Positions 1 through 7,910 are shown, counted from the stretch's first letter. The stretch is 13,212 nucleotides of DNA from an uncultured Collinsella sp. (GCA_900556675.1 USQE01000013.1:1-13212); one strand, 5' to 3'. Numbers and translations are program-made. Notes: generated by a model not told the origin, from the letters alone.

Positions 1-2
1 AT

Positions 3-311
3 GCCTTCACCTCATGCGGCGGCAACAACGGCTCGGCGTTTGCAGGCATGAACTGCAACATTCCCTGGATCAACGTCATGCTCGGCCTCGAGATGCTGTT
101 CGCCCGCTTCATGCCCATCATCGGTACGCTGGCTATCGCCGGCTCGCTGGCCAAGAAGGGTAAGGTCGCCGAGAGCGCCGGTACCCTGTCTACCACCAAC
201 GGCATGTTCGTATTCCTGCTCGTGTTCATCGTTCTGCTGATCGGTGCCCTGAGCTTCTTCCCGGCCCTGGCGCTTGGCCCCGTTGCCGAGTTCTTCCAGA
301 TGATTGCGTAA
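3..311 (+). CDS. kdpA: KdpA C-terminal part, potassium-translocating subunit (5' end outside window)
   Basis: KdpA is the membrane channel-like subunit that binds and passes K+ in the high-affinity KdpFABC uptake complex. The window opens inside the gene, and about 102 codons are visible up to the TAA at 309-311. The first residues carry the NNGSAFAG signature of the last KdpA pore loop (selectivity filter), followed by two hydrophobic segments (about residues 22-42 and 66-90 of the visible part) that fit the final membrane helices. The sequence before NNG reads TSCGG, where many KdpA proteins have TSAVG; this is unlikely to abolish function. The gene is followed after 16 nt by kdpB. Identification is very secure because gene order and motif agree. 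Confidence 0.96.
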   Translation, partial: AFTSCGGNNGSAFAGMNCNIPWINVMLGLEMLFARFMPIIGTLAIAGSLAKKGKVAESAGTLSTTNGMFVFLLVFIVLLIGALSFFPALALGPVAEFFQMIA

Positions 312-327
312 AAGAGGGCGCAGATTT

Positions 328-2382
328 ATGGCTATGCAAAAAGACATGATGGGCCGCGCGGTCCGCGACTCATTTGCCAAACTGGATCCTCGCGTCCAGA
401 TTCAAAACCCGGTCATGTTCCTGGTGTGGCTTTCCGCCGTCATGACCTCCGTCCTGGCCGTCGCTTCCATCTTCGGTGTGCAGGACGCGGGTGTGCCCAC
501 CTACTATGTGGTCGCCATCGCGGTCATCCTGTGGCTCACCGACCTGTTCTCGAACTTCGCCGAGGCGCTTGCCGAGGGCCGCGGTAAGGCTCAGGCCGAT
601 TCCCTGCGTGCGGCCAAGAAGGATGTCGAGGCCCATCGCATCGAGTCCGTTGAGGACAAGGAACACTTTACCGTCGTTCCCGGCACCGAGCTTACGCGCG
701 GCGACCTGGTGATCGTACGCGCCGGCGAGCAGATTCCCGGCGACGGCGACGTCATCGAGGGCGCTGCCTCCGTTGACGAGTCCGCCATCACCGGCGAGTC
801 CGCCCCCGTGGTCCGCGAGGCCGGCGGCGACCGCTCTGCCGTTACCGGCGGTACCACGGTGCTGTCCGATTGGATCATCGTCAAGATCTCCAGTGAGCCC
901 GGCCAGAGCTTCCTGGACAAGATGATCGCGATGGTCGAGGGTGCCGCGCGCAAGAAGACCCCTAACGAGATCGCTCTGGAGATCTTCCTGGTGGCCCTCT
1001 CCATCGTCTTTATCCTGGTCACGCTGGCCCTGTATTGTTACTCCTGCTTCTCGGCCGGTCTTAACGACATGGTCAACCCCACGGCCGTGACCACGCTCGT
1101 GGCACTGCTCGTGTGTCTGGCTCCCACTACCATCGGCGCCCTTCTGTCCGCCATCGGCATCGCCGGCATGAGCCGTCTGAACGAGGCCAACGTGCTGGCC
1201 ATGTCCGGCCGCGCCATCGAGGCCGCCGGCGACGTCGACATCCTCATGCTCGACAAGACCGGCACCATCACCCTGGGTAACCGCCAAGCCGCCGAGTTCA
1301 TCCCGGTCGACGGCGTCGATCCCGCGGAGCTGGCCGATGCCGCCCAGCTTTCCTCGCTGGCCGACGAGACCCCCGAAGGCCGTTCCATCGTCGTGCTCGC
1401 CAAGGAGCAGTTCGGTCTGCGCGGCCGCACGCTCGAGGATAAGGGTATGGAGTTCATCCCGTTCACCGCGGCAACGCGTATGTCCGGCGTGAACTACGAG
1501 GGCAATGAGATCCGCAAGGGCGCTGCCGATTCCGTGCGCACTTATGTGGAGGCAGCCGGCGGCGTGTTCTCCCAGGAGTGCGACGAGGCCGTCGAGCACA
1601 TCGCCAAGGCCGGCGGAACCCCGCTGGTCGTGACCAAGAACTGCCGCGTGCTGGGCGTTGTGTACCTTAAGGACATCATCAAGTCCGGCGTTAAGGAAAA
1701 GTTCGCCGACCTGCGCAAGATGGGCATCAAGACCATCATGGTGACGGGCGACAACCCGCTCACCGCCGCGGCAATCGCCGCCGAGGCCGGCGTTGACGAC
1801 TTCCTGGCCGAGGCCACCCCCGAGGGTAAGCTCGAGAAGATCCGCGAGTTCCAGCGTGAGGGGCACCTGGTCGCCATGACCGGCGACGGCACCAACGACG
1901 CGCCCGCTCTGGCCCAGGCCGACGTCGCCGTGGCCATGAACACGGGCACCCAGGCTGCCAAGGAGGCCGGCAACATGGTCGACCTCGACTCCAGCCCTAC
2001 CAAGCTCATCGAGGTCGTGCGTATCGGCAAGCAGCTGCTCATGACCCGCGGTTCGCTCACGACCTTCTCGGTGGCCAACGACATGGCGAAGTACTTCGCT
2101 ATCATTCCGGCCCTGTTCTCGCCGATCTACCCGGGCCTTGACGCGCTCAACATCCTCGGTCTGGCAAGCCCGCTGTCCGCGGTTCTTTCGGCCATCATCT
2201 ATAACGCGCTCGTTATCGTCGCGCTGATCCCGGCCGCGCTGAAGGGCGTTAAGTACCGCGAGGTCCCGTCCGGACAGCTGCTGACCCACAACCTGCTCGT
2301 GTGGGGTCTGGGCGGCATCGTTGCCCCGTTCGTATTCATCAAGCTCATCGACATGCTGCTCGCGTTCTGCGGCATTATGTAA
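328..2382 (+). CDS. kdpB: KdpB, potassium-transporting P-type ATPase ATP-binding subunit
   Basis: This is the energising subunit of the KdpFABC K+ pump, a P-type ATPase. It has 684 codons, the usual family length. Visible P-type signatures are the TGES loop (Ser about residue 158, the inhibitory phosphorylation site in E. coli KdpB), the membrane segment with [10 protein letters not shown] (about 263), the phosphorylation motif DKTGTIT with Asp309, and the hinge [11 protein letters not shown] (about 515). The C-terminal [15 protein letters not shown] segment is typical of KdpB. An in-frame ATG lies at 304 inside kdpA, but the ATG at 328 is preferred: GAGGG lies about 9 nt upstream and the protein then begins MAMQKDM and keeps the usual family N terminus. 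Co-transcription with kdpA and kdpC is expected. Confidence 0.97.
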   Translation: MAMQKDMMGRAVRDSFAKLDPRVQIQNPVMFLVWLSAVMTSVLAVASIFGVQDAGVPTYYVVAIAVILWLTDLFSNFAEALAEGRGKAQADSLRAAKKDVEAHRIESVEDKEHFTVVPGTELTRGDLVIVRAGEQIPGDGDVIEGAASVDESAITGESAPVVREAGGDRSAVTGGTTVLSDWIIVKISSEPGQSFLDKMIAMVEGAARKKTPNEIALEIFLVALSIVFILVTLALYCYSCFSAGLNDMVNPTAVTTLVALLVCLAPTTIGALLSAIGIAGMSRLNEANVLAMSGRAIEAAGDVDILMLDKTGTITLGNRQAAEFIPVDGVDPAELADAAQLSSLADETPEGRSIVVLAKEQFGLRGRTLEDKGMEFIPFTAATRMSGVNYEGNEIRKGAADSVRTYVEAAGGVFSQECDEAVEHIAKAGGTPLVVTKNCRVLGVVYLKDIIKSGVKEKFADLRKMGIKTIMVTGDNPLTAAAIAAEAGVDDFLAEATPEGKLEKIREFQREGHLVAMTGDGTNDAPALAQADVAVAMNTGTQAAKEAGNMVDLDSSPTKLIEVVRIGKQLLMTRGSLTTFSVANDMAKYFAIIPALFSPIYPGLDALNILGLASPLSAVLSAIIYNALVIVALIPAALKGVKYREVPSGQLLTHNLLVWGLGGIVAPFVFIKLIDMLLAFCGIM

Positions 2383-2394
2383 GTGGAGGTTTGT

Positions 2395-2985
2395 ATGTTC
2401 AAAGGTGTTGCGTCGCGCGCACTGGGCGTGTTCGCGCTGTTTACCGTTGTCTGCGGCCTGGGCTATACGCTCGTCGTGACCGGCATCGCCCAGGTTGCGT
2501 TCCCGTATCAGGCGAATGGTTCGCTCATCAAGGTCGACGACAAGATCGTGGGCTCTGAGCTCATCGGTCAGAACTTCGAGGATGAGGACCACATGTGGGG
2601 TCGCATCCAGAACGTGTCAATTGTCGAAGGCGAAGATGGCGAGCTCATGGCGTATGGTGCCCCGTCCAACCTGTCCCCGGCGAGTGAGGAGTATCGGCAG
2701 CTTGTGGACGCGCGCGTCGAGAAGATTCGCGCCGCCAACCCCGATGCCGGCATGGATGCCGTGCCCGTCGACCTGGTGACGTGTTCCGGCTCAGGGCTCG
2801 ACCCCGAGATCTCTCCCGATGCCGCCGAGTACCAGGTACCGCGCCTGGCGAAGGCCACGGGCAAGAGCGAAGGCGAGGTGCGCGAGATCATCGCCCAGTG
2901 CACCAAGGGCCGATTCCTGGGCGTGTTCGGCGAGCCCACGGTCAACGTGCTCAAGGTGAACCTTATGCTGGACGGCGCGCTGTAG
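2395..2985 (+). CDS. kdpC: KdpC, potassium-transporting ATPase accessory subunit
   Basis: KdpC is the single-span subunit that assists nucleotide binding by KdpB and stabilises the pump. It has 196 codons, as usual. One N-terminal membrane helix spans about residues 8-32. It is followed by the family motif GSELIGQNF (about 53-61), and by the conserved tail region with SGLDPEIS, the QVPRLAKATG segment and the FLGVFGEPTVNVLKVNL end. A GTG at 2383 is also in frame, but ATG 2395 is preferred because GGAGG sits six bases upstream. The gap to kdpB is 12 nt, so the three genes form an operon. Immediately downstream is a long hairpin terminator, not kdpD/kdpE; the sensor pair, if present, must lie elsewhere. 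Confidence 0.96.
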   Translation: MFKGVASRALGVFALFTVVCGLGYTLVVTGIAQVAFPYQANGSLIKVDDKIVGSELIGQNFEDEDHMWGRIQNVSIVEGEDGELMAYGAPSNLSPASEEYRQLVDARVEKIRAANPDAGMDAVPVDLVTCSGSGLDPEISPDAAEYQVPRLAKATGKSEGEVREIIAQCTKGRFLGVFGEPTVNVLKVNLMLDGAL

Positions 2986-3048
2986 GTGAGGGAGTGGCGG
3001 ATGAGGGCATGACTGACTATCTGAGCCCTCAATTCCACTCCGCCCATC

Positions 3049-3120
3049 AGTTGCGGTGGAATACGGACTGTTTTGCCTGTCAAAAGTCTCATCTACTCCG
3101 TATTCCACCGCAACTTTTTT
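3049..3120 (+). terminator. Intrinsic terminator with 19-bp perfect stem after kdpC
   Basis: The arms at 3049-3067 and 3097-3115 are exact reverse complements over 19 bases and are followed by a run of six T (3115-3120). The 29-nt loop contains a small nested hairpin (TTTTG / CAAAA). Geometry fits a Rho-independent terminator for the kdp operon. The stem is unusually long and the sequence just before it (3032-3043) can pair with the first arm, so an attenuator role is also possible. Confidence 0.8.
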
Positions 3121-3164
3121 GTGAGGGTCGGGATTGAAGGCGGAGAGTGCGAGCGAGTGCGAAT

Positions 3165-3205
3165 GCGGCAGTTGCTGATACGATAGGTACGTTAGCAACT
3201 GCCGC
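3165..3205. promoter_or_regulatory. 12-bp inverted repeat in the leader of the flavin oxidoreductase gene
   Basis: GCGGCAGTTGCT (3165-3176) and AGCAACTGCCGC (3194-3205) are exact reverse complements separated by 17 nt. There is no T tract, so it is not a simple terminator. It ends 15 nt before the ribosome binding site of the next gene. It could be a regulator operator or an mRNA structure affecting translation; nothing in the sequence decides between these. Confidence 0.5.
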
Positions 3206-3233
3206 CGAGCGGCTTAAACGAAAGGAACCCTGT

Positions 3234-5183
3234 ATGGAGTCTTCCGCCTATCCGATGCTCTTTAGCCCGATCAAGGTCGGTACGACCGAGGTCAAGAACC
3301 GCGTCTTTATGCCGCCGGTGTCCACCAACCTGGCCGATCATGGCTATGTGACCGACGACTTGGTCGATCATTACCGTGCCCGTGCCAAGGGCGGCGTTGG
3401 CCTGATCATCACCGAGGTCGTGACGGTTGAGCCCACCTATACCTATCTGCCGGGTGACATGTGCTGCTACGACGACACGTTTATCCCCGGTTGGGAAAAG
3501 CTCGCCGCGGCCGTGCACGAGTACGGCTGCAAGATCATGCCGCAGCTCTTCCACCCCGCCTACATGGCCTTTAACATTCCGGGTACGCCGCGCCTGATCG
3601 CTCCGTCCTTTGTGGGCCCGTCCTATGCCCGCGAGGCGCCGCGCCCCATTACGGTCGATGAGATCCACGAGCTCACGCATCAGTTTGGCGACGCTGCCGT
3701 GCGTATGCAGAAGGCTGGCGTCGATGGCGTCGAGGTCCATGCGGCGCACGCCCACGGCATGCTCGGCGGCTTTTTAACCCCGCTCTACAACAAGCGTACC
3801 GATGAGTACGGCGGCTCGCTCGACGCTCGCATGCGCTTCTTGCTCGAGGTCATCGCCGAGATTCGCGAGCGCTGCGGCAAGGACTTTATCATCGACGTCC
3901 GCATCTCGGGCGATGAGTACACCGATGGCGGCCTGACCCTCAATGACATGATTTATGTCTCGCGCCGTCTGGAGAAGGCCGGCGTCGACATGATTCACGT
4001 GTCGGGCGGTACCACCATCAAGCGCGGCTCCGCGATTCCCGCCGCCGGTACGCAGCAGGCCTCGCATGCCGCCTGCTCGCGCGAGATCAAAAAGCACGTC
4101 AACATTCCCGTCGCCACCGTCGGACGTATCAACGAGGCCTGGATCGCCGAGGAGCTGATCGAGGACGGCGCTGCCGACATCTGCATGATGGGCCGCGCCA
4201 ATCTGTGCGATGCCGAGTTCTGCAATAAGGCCGCTGCCGGCAACGCCGACGACATCCGCCCCTGCATCGGCTGCCTGCGCTGTCTGAACGGTATCATGTT
4301 TGGCAAGCGCATTTCCTGCACCGTCAACCCGGACGTGGAGCGCGACGAGGCTGGCTACGAGCCTGCCGCCGAGGCCAAGAACGTGCTGGTTGTGGGTGCC
4401 GGTCCTGCGGGCATGGAGGCAGCCTACATTGCCGCCAAGCGCGGCCACAACGTGGTGCTCGTTGACAAGCAGGATGAGCCGGGTGGCGAGATGCGCATCG
4501 CGGCCGTTCCGCCGGCAAAGCAGGAACTCACCCGCGTGATCAAGTATCAGTATCGTCGCCTGGCCGAGGCCGGCGTGAAGTGCGCATTTGGTACCGAGCT
4601 TACTGCCGAGGACATTCAACGCGACTACGCGGGCTACGAGGTTGTCCTGGCTTATGGCGCCGAGCCCATCGCTCCGGCCTTCATGCAGGGCTTTAAGCAG
4701 GTTATGACGGCTGACGACCTGCTGGGTGGCAAGGCTTTCCCGGGCAAGAAGATCGTCATCGTGGGCGGCGGCACCGTCGGTTGCGAGACGGCAGATTACC
4801 TGGCCCCGCTGGTCAACGACCTGTCGCCGGCCAATCGCGATGTCACCGTCATCGAGATGACCAAGACACTCGCCGCCAACGAGGGTGGTGCCGGTCGCGC
4901 GGTGCTTATCACGCGCATGCTCTCCAAGGGCGTTCATGTGCTGACAGAGGCCAAGGTGACCGAGATTACCGAGGACACTATCAGCTACGAAAAGGACGGC
5001 GAGGTCCACACCATCACCGGTGCCGATACGCTGGTGCTTGCCATGGGCTATCGTCCCAATACCAAGTTGGCCGACGACCTTGCCGCTGCCGGCGTTACCA
5101 CCCACGTGCTGGGCGACGCCAACAAGTGCGGCAACATCCGCGATGCCATCGGCGACGGCTACAAGGTTGCCTGCGAGCTCTAG
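3234..5183 (+). CDS. FMN/4Fe-4S/FAD-dependent oxidoreductase, 2,4-dienoyl-CoA reductase / enoate reductase family
   Basis: The 649-residue protein belongs to the FadH/BaiCD/2-enoate reductase family, which uses NAD(P)H to reduce carbon-carbon double bonds (or the reverse) via FAD, a 4Fe-4S cluster and FMN. Residues 1-330 form the Old-Yellow-Enzyme-like barrel with NKRTDEYGG. The cluster cysteines are C344, C347, C350 and C362 (CX2CX2CX11C). An FAD-binding GAGPAG lies at about 387 and a second nucleotide-binding GGGTVG at about 511. Start ATG 3234 follows AAAGGA with good spacing; the in-frame ATG at 3147 has no such site and adds a non-homologous segment. At the spot where many relatives have HGY(L), this protein has HGM (Met176), so substrate or chemistry may differ. 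The substrate is unknown. The neighbouring sugar-acid genes suggest, but do not prove, a catabolic role. Confidence 0.88.
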   Translation: MESSAYPMLFSPIKVGTTEVKNRVFMPPVSTNLADHGYVTDDLVDHYRARAKGGVGLIITEVVTVEPTYTYLPGDMCCYDDTFIPGWEKLAAAVHEYGCKIMPQLFHPAYMAFNIPGTPRLIAPSFVGPSYAREAPRPITVDEIHELTHQFGDAAVRMQKAGVDGVEVHAAHAHGMLGGFLTPLYNKRTDEYGGSLDARMRFLLEVIAEIRERCGKDFIIDVRISGDEYTDGGLTLNDMIYVSRRLEKAGVDMIHVSGGTTIKRGSAIPAAGTQQASHAACSREIKKHVNIPVATVGRINEAWIAEELIEDGAADICMMGRANLCDAEFCNKAAAGNADDIRPCIGCLRCLNGIMFGKRISCTVNPDVERDEAGYEPAAEAKNVLVVGAGPAGMEAAYIAAKRGHNVVLVDKQDEPGGEMRIAAVPPAKQELTRVIKYQYRRLAEAGVKCAFGTELTAEDIQRDYAGYEVVLAYGAEPIAPAFMQGFKQVMTADDLLGGKAFPGKKIVIVGGGTVGCETADYLAPLVNDLSPANRDVTVIEMTKTLAANEGGAGRAVLITRMLSKGVHVLTEAKVTEITEDTISYEKDGEVHTITGADTLVLAMGYRPNTKLADDLAAAGVTTHVLGDANKCGNIRDAIGDGYKVACEL

Positions 5184-5214
5184 TCAACCCCTTTGCACCA
5201 ATCGATTGCAAAAA

Positions 5215-5248
5215 GCGGCGGCTGCCCTGTGTGTTGGGCAGCCGCCGC
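5215..5248. terminator. Bidirectional intrinsic terminator between oxidoreductase and regulator stub
   Basis: A perfect 13-bp GC-rich stem (5215-5227 with 5236-5248) encloses an 8-nt loop. On the minus strand the stem is followed by TTTTT, fitting termination of the leftward regulator stub. On the plus strand a shorter TTTT follows seven bases downstream. It therefore separates two convergent transcription units. Confidence 0.85.
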
Positions 5249-5282
5249 CTGCGTTTTGCCAAAGAAAGATTATTGTCGGGCC

Positions 5283-5652
5283 CTAAATGCCTTTTGCTTC
5301 TGCTCCCTCCGCAATCATGTTGCGGTTATACACCAGGTGCAGATACATCGCGTCGTGCGCGGCGGTGGGATTGCGCGCGGCGATGGCGTCGGCCACATCG
5401 CGGTGCGTGCGGATAGTTTCCTCGACGAGCTTTTTGCCGGTCACGTCGATAAAGAGGGGGACGGATGCCTTGAACACGCCCATCAGGCGGGGAACGACGA
5501 GGTTTCCGGAGCTCTCGGCAATGGCATTGTGGAACGCGGTGTCGGCGGCGGAGTAATCCTCACCGGCCTCGGCCAGGCGCTCGGATTCGTCGCAGAGCTC
5601 TTTGATACAGACGACCTGGTCGTTGGTTGCGTGCTCGGCCGCCATGCGTGCT
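5283..5652 (-). pseudogene. GntR-family (FadR/FCD subfamily) regulator, C-terminal stub
   Basis: The minus-strand frame ending at the TAG at 5283-5285 encodes about 120 residues of an FCD ligand-binding domain. Visible are the ARMAAEHAT helix, the DTAFHNAIAESSGN metal/ligand motif, the THRDVADAI helix and a final MYLHL histidine helix. FCD regulators bind small organic acids such as gluconate, lactate or hexuronates. The N-terminal winged-helix DNA-binding domain is absent: the frame continues upstream to an ATG at 5774, but that part is antisense to the permease stub and resembles nothing in the family. Without its DNA-binding half the protein cannot act as a normal repressor. The terminator at 5215-5248 lies just downstream. 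The exact break point is uncertain by several bases. Confidence 0.8.
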
Positions 5653-5823
5653 ATCTGCGGCGGTGCCACGGCCCTCTCGCACGTCAACGATGCCGGTTTT
5701 TGGATGTGCTCCTCGTTCCTGGAGATTGACGAGAAGACCACCCTCAAGTCCTGGACCGTTATGGAGACGCTCATCGGCCTTTCGGGTCTTGCCTGTGCCC
5801 TGGTGATTTCATTCTTCGCCTAG
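5653..5823 (+). pseudogene. GntP-family gluconate/sugar-acid permease, C-terminal stub
   Basis: Only the last ~56 residues of a GntP-type proton/gluconate symporter remain. They include the conserved GGATALSHVNDAGFW block, the LKSWTVMETLIGL block and a final hydrophobic helix ending at the TAG at 5821-5823. Full family members have about 440-460 residues, so nearly 90 percent is missing. The upstream in-frame codons are antisense to the regulator stub and carry no permease similarity. Such permeases are commonly next to FCD regulators and IlvD/Edd-family dehydratases, which matches the flanking genes and supports a former sugar-acid uptake operon. Confidence 0.82.
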
Positions 5824-5846
5824 TTCGCGTGGCTAAGCATCTTTTG

Positions 5847-5863
5847 CCGAGCGCATCGCTCGG
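5847..5863 (+). terminator. Small hairpin after the permease stub
   Basis: CCGAGCG (5847-5853) and CGCTCGG (5857-5863) form a perfect 7-bp stem with a CAT loop. It lies 24 nt after the permease stop and 68 nt before the dehydratase start. The following sequence has only a short T run (TTT at 5870-5872), so termination would be weak; it may separate the two genes partially. Confidence 0.4.
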
Positions 5864-5887
5864 TACCCATTTACACCTGATTCATTA

Positions 5888-5900
5888 ACCAACGATTGGT
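5888..5900. promoter_or_regulatory. Short dyad ACCAA-CGA-TTGGT upstream of dehydratase, possible operator
   Basis: A perfect inverted repeat with 5-bp arms lies 32 nt before the dehydratase ATG. The overlapping GGTACAACC is also dyadic. FCD-subfamily GntR operators commonly contain TGGT/ACCA half sites, so this could be the site of the lost neighbouring regulator. The motif is short and could be chance. Confidence 0.3.
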
Positions 5901-5931
5901 ACAACCGTTCAAATCAAAAGAGAAGAGCATC

Positions 5932-7710
5932 ATGGACGAGAAGACCAAGGCACAGATTCAGCAGGAGGCAGCCGACCTGGTTGCCAAGCTGCAGCCGCGT
6001 TCCGGCAAGTTCCGCACCATCAGCCCCGAGATGGACCCGCTGCGTCTGGGCTCTGGCTGGTCCATCGAGGATCTGGACAAGCCGCAGGTCATTATCGAGT
6101 CGACGTTCGGCGACTCGCATCCGGGTTCTGCCGGCCTGTTTGAGTTGGTCGAGGAGGTCCGTGCCGGCGTTGCCGAGGCTGGCGGTCATGGTGCCCGTTA
6201 CTTCTGCACCGATATCTGCGACGGCGAGGCCCAGGGCCACGACGGCATCAACTACTCGCTGCCCAGTCGCGGCATGATCGCCAACATGATCGAGATTCAT
6301 GCCAAGGCCACCCCGTTCGACGCCGGCGTCTTTGTTGCCAGCTGCGATAAGGGCCTGCCTGCGAACCTTATGGCCATGGGCCGCATCAACATCCCCTCCA
6401 TCGTCGTTACCGGCGGTGTCATGGATGCCGGTCCCGATCTGTTGACCCTGGAGCAGCTCGGCGCGATTTCTGCCCGCTACGAGCGCGGCGAGATCTCCCG
6501 CGAGGAGCTTGAGTTTGCCAAGCACAACGCATGCCCCAGCTGCGGCGCCTGCTCGTTTATGGGCACCGCGTCGACCATGCAGGTTACCGCCGAGGCCCTG
6601 GGCCTTATGCTCCCCGGCACGGCCCTGCTGCCCGCTACCAGCTCCGACCTGCGTGAGTTTGCGCGCGAGGCCGGCCGCCAGTCCGTGTGGCTCTCCGAGC
6701 ACAACCTGTGTCCGCGTGACATCGTGACCAAGGAATCCTTCGAGAACCTCATCATGGTCCACGGCGCCATCTCTGGTTCCACCAACTCCCTGCTGCACAT
6801 CCCCGCAATCGCCCGTGAGTTTGGCATCGAGATGTCCGCCGACGACTTCGATCGTCTGCACCGTGGCGCCCACTACCTGCTCAACGTTCGTCCCGCAGGC
6901 GAGTGGCCGGCGCAGTTCTTCTATTATGCGGGCGGTGTGCCGCGCATCATGGAGGAGATCAAGTCGATGCTCCACCTCGATGTCATGACCATCACTGGCA
7001 AGACCCTCGGCGAGAACCTCGAGGACCTCAAGAACAACGGTTACTACGAGAAGTGCGGTCGTTACCTTGAAAAGTGGAACCTCAAGCGCGAGGACATCAT
7101 TCGCCCGTTTGACCAGGCCTTTGGTACCGACGGCTCCATCGCCATCCTCCACGGCAACCTTGCCCCCGAGGGCGCCGTCGTCAAGCACACGGTTGTTCCG
7201 CGCGAGATGTTCCAGGCCACGCTTAAGGCGCGTCCGTTCGACTGCGAGGAGGATGCCATTCACGCCGTCCTGACGCACGAGGTCAAGCCCGGCGATGCCG
7301 TTATCATTCGCTATGAGGGACCCAAGGGTTCCGGTATGCCCGAGATGTTCTACACCACCGAGGCTATCGCCAGCGACCCCGAGCTGGGCGCGAGCATTGC
7401 CCTGATCACTGACGGCCGCTTCTCCGGCGCCTCCAAGGGCCCGGCTATCGGTCACGTTTCGCCCGAGGCTGCCGTGGGCGGTCCGATTGCCCTGATTGAG
7501 GAGGGCGACCTTATCCGGATCAACATCCCCGAGCGCTCGCTGTCTATCGTGGGCATCGCCGGCAAGGAGATGGAGCCGGCCGAGGTCGACGCCGTCCTGG
7601 CCGAGCGCCGAGCCGCTTGGAAGCCCAAGGCCAATCGCTATACCTCCGGCACGCTCAAGTTCTTTACCGAGCATGCAGTTTCTGCCATTCAGGGTGGCTA
7701 CATGGAGTAG
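5932..7710 (+). CDS. IlvD/Edd-family dehydratase, probably a sugar-acid dehydratase
   Basis: A 592-residue iron-sulfur dehydratase that removes water from a 2,3-dihydroxy acid to give a 2-keto acid. Motifs seen are CDGEAQGH (Cys96), SCDKGLP (Cys138, Lys140 as likely metal ligand), CPSCGACSFMGTASTM (Cys201, 204 and 206, of which Cys206 aligns with the third cluster ligand) and TDGRFSGAS with the catalytic Ser498. The fold-wide SLPSR and GNLAPEG blocks are present. IlvD proper is about 560-616 residues; the length and the gluconate-permease and FCD-regulator stubs next door suggest a sugar acid such as gluconate, xylonate or arabinonate instead of the branched-chain intermediate. No ilvBNC genes are nearby. 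Start ATG 5932 follows AGAAGAG; an upstream ATG at 5896 overlaps the dyad region and lacks support. Family is secure, substrate is inference. Confidence 0.88.
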   Translation: MDEKTKAQIQQEAADLVAKLQPRSGKFRTISPEMDPLRLGSGWSIEDLDKPQVIIESTFGDSHPGSAGLFELVEEVRAGVAEAGGHGARYFCTDICDGEAQGHDGINYSLPSRGMIANMIEIHAKATPFDAGVFVASCDKGLPANLMAMGRINIPSIVVTGGVMDAGPDLLTLEQLGAISARYERGEISREELEFAKHNACPSCGACSFMGTASTMQVTAEALGLMLPGTALLPATSSDLREFAREAGRQSVWLSEHNLCPRDIVTKESFENLIMVHGAISGSTNSLLHIPAIAREFGIEMSADDFDRLHRGAHYLLNVRPAGEWPAQFFYYAGGVPRIMEEIKSMLHLDVMTITGKTLGENLEDLKNNGYYEKCGRYLEKWNLKREDIIRPFDQAFGTDGSIAILHGNLAPEGAVVKHTVVPREMFQATLKARPFDCEEDAIHAVLTHEVKPGDAVIIRYEGPKGSGMPEMFYTTEAIASDPELGASIALITDGRFSGASKGPAIGHVSPEAAVGGPIALIEEGDLIRINIPERSLSIVGIAGKEMEPAEVDAVLAERRAAWKPKANRYTSGTLKFFTEHAVSAIQGGYME

Positions 7711-7717
7711 CGCCCAT

Positions 7718-7807
7718 GCGCATCAAATATCTCCTCTCATAGATGCGCGGCACAAAGAGCCCCGAGCCACGTCACCGGGGCGCGTTGTTCAGCGCCGCCG
7801 GGGCGCT
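7718..7807 (+). terminator. Run of GC-rich hairpins after the dehydratase
   Basis: Three short inverted repeats follow the stop codon: GCGCATC/GATGCGC (7718-7724, 7742-7748), GCCCCG/CGGGGC (7759-7764, 7776-7781) and AGCGCC/GGCGCT (7791-7796, 7802-7807). None has a real T tract, so this is at best a weak or factor-dependent end of transcription. Confidence 0.3.
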
Positions 7808-7848
7808 CCACTCAAACGACAAGAGACGTCTTACGCAAGCGTCCGCGT

Positions 7849-7866
7849 CCGTGGATAAAACCACGG
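7849..7866 (-). terminator. Hairpin downstream of the ArsC-like gene
   Basis: CCGTGG (7849-7854) pairs with CCACGG (7861-7866) around an AT-rich 6-nt loop, and the stem extends by about four more pairs if wobbles are allowed. It lies about 30 nt beyond the minus-strand stop at 7898. There is no U run beyond it, so its role as terminator is uncertain. Confidence 0.3.
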
Positions 7867-7880
7867 GCGTGGGCGCTTCA

Positions 7881-7910
7881 CTTTATTCCCAGCCGCTTTA
7901 TTCCCAGCCC
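7881..7910. repeat. Tandem 15-bp duplication over the stop of the ArsC-like gene
   Basis: Positions 7881-7895 and 7896-7910 read CTTTATTCCCAGCC followed by G or C: 14 of 15 bases identical, directly adjacent. The right copy contains the last codons and stop of the minus-strand gene; the left copy repeats them after the stop, so the protein is unchanged. Probably a replication-slippage duplication. Confidence 0.7.

Noticed and set aside
370..2592. Very long minus-strand open frame opposite kdpB
   Set aside because: It is antisense to unmistakable kdpB; high GC with G/C third positions leaves the opposite strand free of stops. Its composition is His/Gly/Asp/Leu rich with no domain.
2986..3233. 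kdpD/kdpE remnants after kdpC
   Set aside because: No histidine-kinase or response-regulator motif in any frame; the gap holds only hairpins and the next gene's leader.
5283..5774. Minus-strand frame of 163 codons as an intact small regulator
   Set aside because: Only the last ~120 codons resemble an FCD domain; the N-terminal part is antisense to the permease stub and there is no DNA-binding domain.
5914..7674. 586-codon minus-strand frame opposite the dehydratase
   Set aside because: Shadow of the plus-strand gene, whose cluster cysteines and active-site serine are all present.
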